Source: JACMQX01 sp044225675 (lineage in GTDB: Bacteria > Pseudomonadota > Gammaproteobacteria > Burkholderiales > Burkholderiaceae_C). From it: DNA of 64,000 bases. The stretch spans positions 1 through 64,000 of the forward strand of contig JBGAIH010000022.1 of assembly GCA_044225675.1 (NCBI GenBank), read 5' to 3'. Below the pieces are notes generated by a model. It worked only from the letters and a program-made list of their open reading frames with translations, had not been told where the DNA came from and did not search any database. Below, one piece after another: positions 59,291-64,000 of the stretch. Positions within the stretch are counted from its first letter, which is position 1. Each line of letters starts with the position of its first letter. The position numbers and the translations under genes are program-made.

Positions 59291-60406
59291 ATGGCACGTG
59301 TCCTGGTCATCGAAGACGATTCCACCCAGCGCCTCCTCACCAGCTCGATGCTCAAGAGCGCGGGTCACGAGGTGCTGGAGGCCACCGACGGCGCCGAAGG
59401 CCTGCAGCTGGTCAAATCCGGCCGGCCCGAGGTGATCGTCTGTGACGTGATGATGCCCGGCATCAACGGCTACCAGTTCGTCACCGCCATCAAGGACAAC
59501 CGCGAGACCGCAACCATTCCGGTGATCCTGCTGTCGGCCATGAAGGAGCGGGCCCACATCCGCGTCGGCATGACCGCCGGGGCCGACGACTATCTGCCCA
59601 AGCCTTTCAGCGCCGCCGAACTCAAGCAGTCGGTCGCGTCCATGCTCAACAAGCGGCGGCTGCAGCTGGACAAGGCCGAGGAAGTGGCCGAGGCCAAGGT
59701 GGCTGCGGCCCTGCAGGACCAGCGCCAGGCCCTGAGCGGCAAGTACGAGATGCAGTTGCTCAAGGAGCTCAACCAGCGCTGGGAGCGCGAGATCGACTCC
59801 GAGTTCGGCCTGCACTACCCCGACGCGCCCGTGCTGGCGGTGGAGCTGCTGGGGCATCTCCTGGAACTGCTGCCGACCGGCGACGCGCAGGCGCAGGCCC
59901 TCAAGCGCCTGTATGAGGCCACCAGTGACGCGCTGCACCTGTTCGGCGCCCGGCACGTGCAGTCGTTCGGGCCTTACTTCATCGCGATCTTCGCCAATGA
60001 CGTGCGGCCTGACGTCACCCGCCTGAAGTTTCAGGCCGTGCGGGCCGCCTTTGCCGTGCGCAAGGCGGTGCGCACCACGGTCGACGCGGCGCGCAGCCTG
60101 TCCGAGGTCGAGCTTCGCGCCCTCGCACCCGTGTCCCTGCACTGCGGACCGGTGCGGCTGCTGCGCGTGGGCGATCCGCTGCATGGCACCGAAGGCGTCA
60201 CGCTGCTCACCGGCGAGGCGGTGTCGGCGGCGGTCGCGATCAATCAGGTGGCGCGGGCACGGCAATGGCCCGTCTGCTGTTCCACACGCTTTGCAAGTGA
60301 CATGGCCGATTTGATCGACACCGCCGGCACGACGCAGGCTGCGGCGGGTGACAACCACGCGGCCGTGGAACTGACCGAACTGATCGCCCCGGCCGCGGGC
60401 ATTTGA
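59291..60406 (+). CDS. Response regulator with degenerate adenylate-cyclase-like output domain
   Basis: A 371-residue regulator. The receiver domain (1-120) is intact: VIEDD, phosphoacceptor Asp52 (IVCDVMMPGINGYQF) and Lys in DDYLPKPFS. A coiled-coil linker rich in Glu, Ala and Gln follows (residues 125-160). The C-terminal part resembles a class III nucleotidyl cyclase fold, as in VSLHCGPVRLLRVGDPLHGTEGVTLLTGEAVSAA, but the metal-binding Asp positions are replaced (FGPYFIAIF for GDxFLAxF). Probably a phosphorylation-controlled binding or regulatory output. No cognate kinase is adjacent. Confidence 0.8.
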   Translation: MARVLVIEDDSTQRLLTSSMLKSAGHEVLEATDGAEGLQLVKSGRPEVIVCDVMMPGINGYQFVTAIKDNRETATIPVILLSAMKERAHIRVGMTAGADDYLPKPFSAAELKQSVASMLNKRRLQLDKAEEVAEAKVAAALQDQRQALSGKYEMQLLKELNQRWEREIDSEFGLHYPDAPVLAVELLGHLLELLPTGDAQAQALKRLYEATSDALHLFGARHVQSFGPYFIAIFANDVRPDVTRLKFQAVRAAFAVRKAVRTTVDAARSLSEVELRALAPVSLHCGPVRLLRVGDPLHGTEGVTLLTGEAVSAAVAINQVARARQWPVCCSTRFASDMADLIDTAGTTQAAAGDNHAAVELTELIAPAAGI

Positions 60407-60409
60407 GCT

Positions 60410-61078
60410 TCAGCCCGCGAACAGCAGAGGCACCGAGCGCATGGTGCTGCGGATGTGCCGCCGCATGGCGGACTCGGCGCGCTCGCCGTCGCCATCCAGC
60501 AAGGCGGCGAAGATGGCGCGGTGCTCGGCCATGGACCGCTCGACCGAGTCGTGCTCCATCAGCTTCTCATGAAGAATGCGCACGATGGCCGGTGGCCGGA
60601 TGTGGCTCGTGAGACCCAGCAGCTGCTCGCTGCCGGCCACCTGCAGGATCATGTCGTGGAACTCCCGGTTGAGCCGCGTGTACTCGGCGCCGGTGCCCCG
60701 GGCGCCGGCCGCACGCTCCATCGCCTCCTGCATCGCCACGACTTCCGCCCGGTAGGGCGGCCGCGCGAGATGGGGCGCCGCGCGCCGCGCGGCCAGACCT
60801 TCGAGCAGCTCCCGGATCTCGAACAGCTCCGTCAGCTCCTGCCCGTCGAGCCGACGCACCGACGCGCCCTTGTAGCGCTCGGTGCGGACCAGGCCCTCGA
60901 CCTCCAGCGTGCGAAAGGCCTCGCGCAGCGAGGCGCGGCTCACGCCCAGCTGAGCAGCCAGGTCCGGCTCCACCAGGCGCTGGCCCGGCACCAGCCGGCC
61001 CGCTGCGACGAGGTCGCGAATGCGCTGCGCGGCGTGGCTCACCGCCCCGCCGGCCTGCCCGGTACGTGTCTTCGTCAT
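60410..61078 (-). CDS. GntR family regulator, FadR subfamily
   Basis: A 222-residue regulator. The winged helix-turn-helix is IRDLVAAGRLVPGQRLVEPDLAAQLGVSRASLREAFRTLEVEGLV. The FCD effector domain has metal-ligand candidates in LNREFHDMILQVAGSEQL and MAEHRAIFAAL. It is divergent from the cupin/Bug operon, with an ATCGTCTGACGAT palindrome in the shared 113-base gap. Most likely it represses that operon and itself and is released by the imported carboxylate, an inference. Confidence 0.9.
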   Translation of the reverse strand: MTKTRTGQAGGAVSHAAQRIRDLVAAGRLVPGQRLVEPDLAAQLGVSRASLREAFRTLEVEGLVRTERYKGASVRRLDGQELTELFEIRELLEGLAARRAAPHLARPPYRAEVVAMQEAMERAAGARGTGAEYTRLNREFHDMILQVAGSEQLLGLTSHIRPPAIVRILHEKLMEHDSVERSMAEHRAIFAALLDGDGERAESAMRRHIRSTMRSVPLLFAG

Positions 61079-61120
61079 GGCTTGATTCTGCCTCGAAATG
61101 CAGTACCATCGTCAAATCAG

Positions 61121-61133
61121 ATCGTCTGACGAT
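61121..61133. promoter_or_regulatory. Perfect 13-bp GntR/FadR-type operator
   Basis: ATCGTC-T-GACGAT fits the FadR-subfamily consensus with GT and AC half-sites. It lies 43 bases from the GntR start and 58 bases from the cupin start. A plausible plus-strand promoter, TTGATT (61082-61087), 16 bases, TACCAT (61104-61109), places the start site just before it. An inner TCAGA-N3-TCTGA repeat overlaps the same site. Confidence 0.6.
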
Positions 61134-61191
61134 TTGAACAGACGAACCCATTCATGCTCGGGACAACCCGACCTGCCCGGAGACAACACCC

Positions 61192-62073
61192 ATGCAATTC
61201 GCCGATTCGGCCACCCTGCCCTTTCGCGACCCCGGAACCCGGCACCGCGAAGGAGACATCCGCTTCAAGTACCTTCTGCGGGGCGAAGCAGGATCGCCGC
61301 AGAACTACGAGCTGTCCGTGGTCCGGACACAGGACCGCTTCTACGGGCCGCCGCACCGCCACAACTTCGACCAGATCCGTTATGTGATCCGCGGCAGCTT
61401 CGGCCAGCCAGGAAAGCTGGAGCTGCATGAAGGCGAAGTCGGCTACTACCCTGAAGGCACCCCCTACCAGATCGACTCCGGCGACACCGAAATCCTCATC
61501 CTGCAGTTCGGCGGCGCGTCGGGCAACGGCTTCACCCACTACGAACAGCTGCGCAGCCATTACCCGATCCTGGCGCAGAAGGGGGAATTCAAGGACGGCA
61601 TCTTCCGCTGGCACGAGCCGCCGGCCGGCACCGCGCACCAGCAGGACGGCTACGAGGCGCTGTGGGAGCTGATCCATGGCCGGCCCCTTGTGTATCCCAA
61701 GCCGCGTCTGCGTCAGCCCGTGCTTATGAATCCGCAGGCCTTCGACTGGCTGCCCACGGGCGAACCCGGCGTCATGCACCGCGAGCTGGGGCGCTTCAAC
61801 GAACGCGGCACCGGCGTGAGCCAGACGCGGGTCGCGCCGGGCGCGAACGCAGTGCTGGACCCGCAGGGCACGATCCGGCTGGCCTACGTGCTCGAAGGCG
61901 AGGGCCGCATCGGCGATCACACTCTGGCCCCAGGCTGCGCGTTCGAAGTCACGCCGGCGCAGCGGCCGGCCGTCGAGGCAACACGGCAGCTCTTGCTGCT
62001 GGACCTGTGGCTGCCGCGCTTCAAGCCGGCCACCGCGCCGCAGGCCGCCCGCTCCGAGGAGGCCGTGGCATGA
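61192..62073 (+). CDS. Cupin domain protein (bicupin)
   Basis: A 293-residue cytosolic protein with two cupin-like halves. The first has the metal-binding pattern GPPHRHNFDQIRYVIRGSFGQ (two His) near residue 52 and VGYYPEGTPY. The second, near residues 205-270 (GVSQTRVAPGANAVLDPQGTIRLAYVLEGEGRIG), lacks the His pair. It may be an isomerase, dioxygenase or sensor of an acid; the reaction is unknown. It ends in an ATGA overlap with a Bug gene and is divergent from the GntR gene, forming a three-gene module. Confidence 0.8.
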   Translation: MQFADSATLPFRDPGTRHREGDIRFKYLLRGEAGSPQNYELSVVRTQDRFYGPPHRHNFDQIRYVIRGSFGQPGKLELHEGEVGYYPEGTPYQIDSGDTEILILQFGGASGNGFTHYEQLRSHYPILAQKGEFKDGIFRWHEPPAGTAHQQDGYEALWELIHGRPLVYPKPRLRQPVLMNPQAFDWLPTGEPGVMHRELGRFNERGTGVSQTRVAPGANAVLDPQGTIRLAYVLEGEGRIGDHTLAPGCAFEVTPAQRPAVEATRQLLLLDLWLPRFKPATAPQAARSEEAVA

Positions 62074-63050
62074 GCACGCGACGCCTTCTCCACCGCCTGG
62101 CGCTGGCTGCCGGCCTCGTGACCGGCACCCTGGCCGCAGGTACCGCGTCTGCGCAGGACTATCCACGGCAGACCATCCGCATCGTCGCCGGCGCGACGCC
62201 GGGCGGCACGGTCGACACCGTAGCGCGCCTGCTGGCCGAAGGCCTGTCGGCGCAGCTGCGCCAGCCGGTCATCGTCGACAACAAGCCCGGCGCCAACGGC
62301 GCGATCGCGGCGGACTTCGTGGCCAAGGCCCGGCCCGACGGCTACACGCTGCTGCTGGGCACCAGCGGACTCACCACGCTGCCCCTGCTGCAGAAGAACC
62401 TGCCCTACCAGCTGCAGCGCGACCTGATGCCGGTGGCCATCACCTGCTTCACGCCCTTTCTGCTGTTCTCGGGCCCGCAGTCGCCGGCCAGCTCGGTGGC
62501 CCAGCTGATCGCCCATGCCAAGGCGAATCCGCAGAAGCTCTCGGCCGCCAGCGGCGACGGCACCACGCTCATGGCGAGCGAGCTGTTCAAGGCCGCCGCC
62601 GGCATTTCGGTGATCTCCGCCAACTACCGGGGCGGCCCGCAGATGATCACCGACATCGCGGGCGGCTCGGTGGACTACGGCTTTCTCGGAGCGACCGCCG
62701 TCATGCCGCTGGCCAAGGCCGGCAAGCTGCGCGTGCTGGCCGTCGCGTCGGCACGCCGGCTCGAGATCGCGCCCGACGTGGCCACCCTGCCCGAGCTGGG
62801 CGTCAAGGGCGTGTTCATGGAGCCGTGGACGGGCATCATGGCACCCGCCGGAACCGACCGCGCGATCGTGCAGGCGCTGGAGCGGGCCCTGTCCGCCACG
62901 GCGCAGTCCGAGCCCTATCGCAAGAAGATCAACGAGATCGGTTCGGTGCCGCGCTTCCTCGGCACCGAGGCGATGGCGGGCTTCATCCAGTCGGAACAGA
63001 AGACCCTCGAACAGGTCGCGACCCAGGCCGGCATCAAGCCGGCCGACTGA
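62070..63050 (+). CDS. Bug/TctC family substrate-binding protein
   Basis: A 326-residue periplasmic solute-binding protein. The signal peptide (RRLLHRLALAAGLVTGTLAAGTASAQ) is followed by QTIRIVAGATPGGTVDTVARLL; KPGANGAIAADFVAKARPDGYTLLLG is the conserved lobe. The ATG overlaps the cupin stop (62070-62073), so the two are made together. No membrane partner is adjacent. With the GntR regulator it looks like an uptake or sensing module for one specific carboxylate. Confidence 0.9.
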   Translation: MSTRRLLHRLALAAGLVTGTLAAGTASAQDYPRQTIRIVAGATPGGTVDTVARLLAEGLSAQLRQPVIVDNKPGANGAIAADFVAKARPDGYTLLLGTSGLTTLPLLQKNLPYQLQRDLMPVAITCFTPFLLFSGPQSPASSVAQLIAHAKANPQKLSAASGDGTTLMASELFKAAAGISVISANYRGGPQMITDIAGGSVDYGFLGATAVMPLAKAGKLRVLAVASARRLEIAPDVATLPELGVKGVFMEPWTGIMAPAGTDRAIVQALERALSATAQSEPYRKKINEIGSVPRFLGTEAMAGFIQSEQKTLEQVATQAGIKPAD

Positions 63051-63126
63051 TCCCGCCTGCCGCAAAACTGTCAGCAGCGCGCGGGGCCGGCGTGCGCACG
63101 CCGCCCTGCGCTGCTACGCTCGGGCG

Positions 63127-63834
63127 ATGACCCTGCCCCCGCTGACCCTCTATTCCGGCCCCCTGAGCATGTTCGGCGCCAAGGTCGAGATCGCCTTGCG
63201 CGAGAAAGGCCTGCCTTTCGATCTCGTCATGGTGCCCTTCGACTTCCATGCGCTCTACACGCCCCGGCATCCCGAGGTACTGCGCATCAACCCCAAGCGG
63301 CAGGTGCCGGTGCTGGTGGCCGGCGAGCTGGAACTGTTCGATTCGACGCAGATCTTCGAGTACCTCGAAGACCTCACATCCCACCCACCTCACCCACCCC
63401 ACGCGCCCCTCTGGCCGCAGGACGTCGCCGGCCGCGCGCGCGCTCGCCAGCTCGAACACCTGTCGGACGAGGTGTACTTCCCGCATGTCGTGCGGCTCAT
63501 GGGGCTGCAGGAGAGGCTCGACTCCGACGAGGCCCGCGCGGCGATCGAAGCCGCAGCCGAATTCGCGCTGACGCTCGACGCGCGGCTGTCGCGCAGCGGC
63601 GCCGCCTGGCTCGCAGACACCTACTCGTTCGCGGACATCGCGTTCTACATGGCCCAGCTGTTCGCCGAGCGCCAGGGCGCGCCCCTGCCGCCGCAGGCGC
63701 ACCGCCTGCTGGCGTGGCGGGACCGCATGAGCCAGCGTCCTGCGGTACGCACGGTGGCCGGTGCGATGGCGCGCTGGCTCGTCGCCAACGGCCGCCCACT
63801 GCCGCCCTTCCTGCAGCCGCTGGCCGCCGCCTGA
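63127..63834 (+). CDS. Glutathione S-transferase family protein
   Basis: A 235-residue cytosolic GST. The thioredoxin-fold N-terminus is LTLYSGPLSMFGAKVEIALREKGLPFDLV, with the catalytic Ser around residue 11-15, then NPKRQVPVLV with the cis-Pro, and ELFDSTQIFEYLED, which binds glutathione. The helical C-terminal domain includes YSFADIAFYMAQLF. Likely conjugates or reduces an electrophile; no pathway link is apparent. A short Pro/His-rich insert (SHPPHPPHAP) sits between the domains. Confidence 0.9.
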   Translation: MTLPPLTLYSGPLSMFGAKVEIALREKGLPFDLVMVPFDFHALYTPRHPEVLRINPKRQVPVLVAGELELFDSTQIFEYLEDLTSHPPHPPHAPLWPQDVAGRARARQLEHLSDEVYFPHVVRLMGLQERLDSDEARAAIEAAAEFALTLDARLSRSGAAWLADTYSFADIAFYMAQLFAERQGAPLPPQAHRLLAWRDRMSQRPAVRTVAGAMARWLVANGRPLPPFLQPLAAA

Positions 63835-63860
63835 CGAGGCAGCCCCGGCGCGCGGCGCCG

Positions 63861-64000
63861 TCAGCCGGCCGGCGCCACCTCGTGCGCGGCCATGAGTTCG
63901 AGGGCCCGCACCAGGGCCGAGTGGTCCAGATCCTGCAGGCCGTTGGCGGCACACACCTGCATCAGCTGCGCGGCGCCCGCCGTCTGCGGCAGCGCGACGC
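63861..64000 (-). CDS. C-terminus of a beta-hydroxyacid dehydrogenase (partial)
   Basis: The last 46 codons of a minus-strand gene whose start lies beyond the right edge. The peptide contains LPQTAGAAQLMQVCAANG and DLDHSALVRALELMAAHEV. This matches the C-terminal end of 3-hydroxyisobutyrate / 2-hydroxy-3-oxopropionate reductase family proteins, which carry a conserved DHSAL segment. It converges with the GST gene 26 bases away. Only the family can be named. Confidence 0.7.
   Translation of the reverse strand, partial: VALPQTAGAAQLMQVCAANGLQDLDHSALVRALELMAAHEVAPAG

Overview
The window is strongly G+C-rich, gene-dense chromosomal DNA from a betaproteobacterium, most likely a member of the Comamonadaceae (Burkholderiales; Variovorax, Ramlibacter or Hydrogenophaga type). 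The reasons are: an EarP/EF-P pair with a rhamnosylatable Arg32, a PmdABCDEF-type protocatechuate 4,5-cleavage operon as known from Comamonas, three orphan Bug (TctC-type) solute-binding proteins, a phasin with two TGC-N3-GCA operators, and a long RpoD with a Lys/Ala/Pro-rich N-terminal extension. No rRNA, tRNA, CRISPR array, insertion sequence, phage gene or origin was recognised. No intergenic stretch exceeds about 300 bases; the largest (dnaG-rpoD, acyl-CoA ligase-dnaG, phaP-patatin) hold promoters, leaders or terminators.

Layout. 1-4.7 kb: tartrate/D-malate dehydrogenase, a fluoroacetate-dehalogenase-like hydrolase divergent from a LysR regulator, an EamA exporter and pgsA. 4.7-8.6 kb: uvrC divergent from earP, then efp behind a 12-bp-stem leader hairpin. 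8.6-17 kb: a DUF3445 haem demethylase-like gene, an AEC transporter ending in a 35-bp tandem repeat, a GYF_2-like membrane protein divergent from a LOG protein, an MFS transporter, rmuC, a D-2-hydroxyacid dehydrogenase and an NhaD/CitMHS-like antiporter. 17-25.3 kb: CsbD, a nitroreductase/thioesterase/deacetylase operon, phaP, a patatin-like lipoprotein, an SDR behind a 24-bp perfect palindrome, a Bug protein and an acyl-CoA ligase. 25.5-30.2 kb: dnaG and rpoD.

30.2-42.4 kb: a LigAB-type dioxygenase pair, a CpxPRA-like four-gene envelope-stress operon (Spy-like lipoprotein, a signal-less truncated paralogue, response regulator, histidine kinase), an aldo/keto reductase, and the pmd operon (ModA-like protein, then hydratase E, aldolase F, hydrolase D, dioxygenase A and B, dehydrogenase C) divergent from its probable LysR regulator. 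43.9-55.3 kb: an Lrp-type regulator converging on a ten-gene same-strand cluster: VanA-like oxygenase, GntR regulator, VanB-like reductase, a complete Liv-type ABC importer, a Bug protein and a dehydrogenase. A MetE-core-like methyltransferase diverges from this cluster. 55.4-64 kb: small exported proteins, a second EamA exporter, a response regulator with a degenerate cyclase-like output, a GntR/cupin/Bug module, a glutathione S-transferase and the C-terminus of a hydroxyacid dehydrogenase.

Together the 30-55 kb genes suggest a metabolic line: a methoxylated aromatic acid such as vanillate is imported by the ABC system, demethylated by VanAB to protocatechuate, cleaved by PmdAB and taken by PmdC-D-E-F to pyruvate and oxaloacetate. 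The 4-oxalomesaconate tautomerase and the protocatechuate permease expected in such an operon are not in the window. No wholly new defence or mobile system was seen. The most notable unexplained signals are the regulatory palindromes and hairpins, the duplicated Spy-like gene, the second LigAB pair and several short in-frame tandem repeats.
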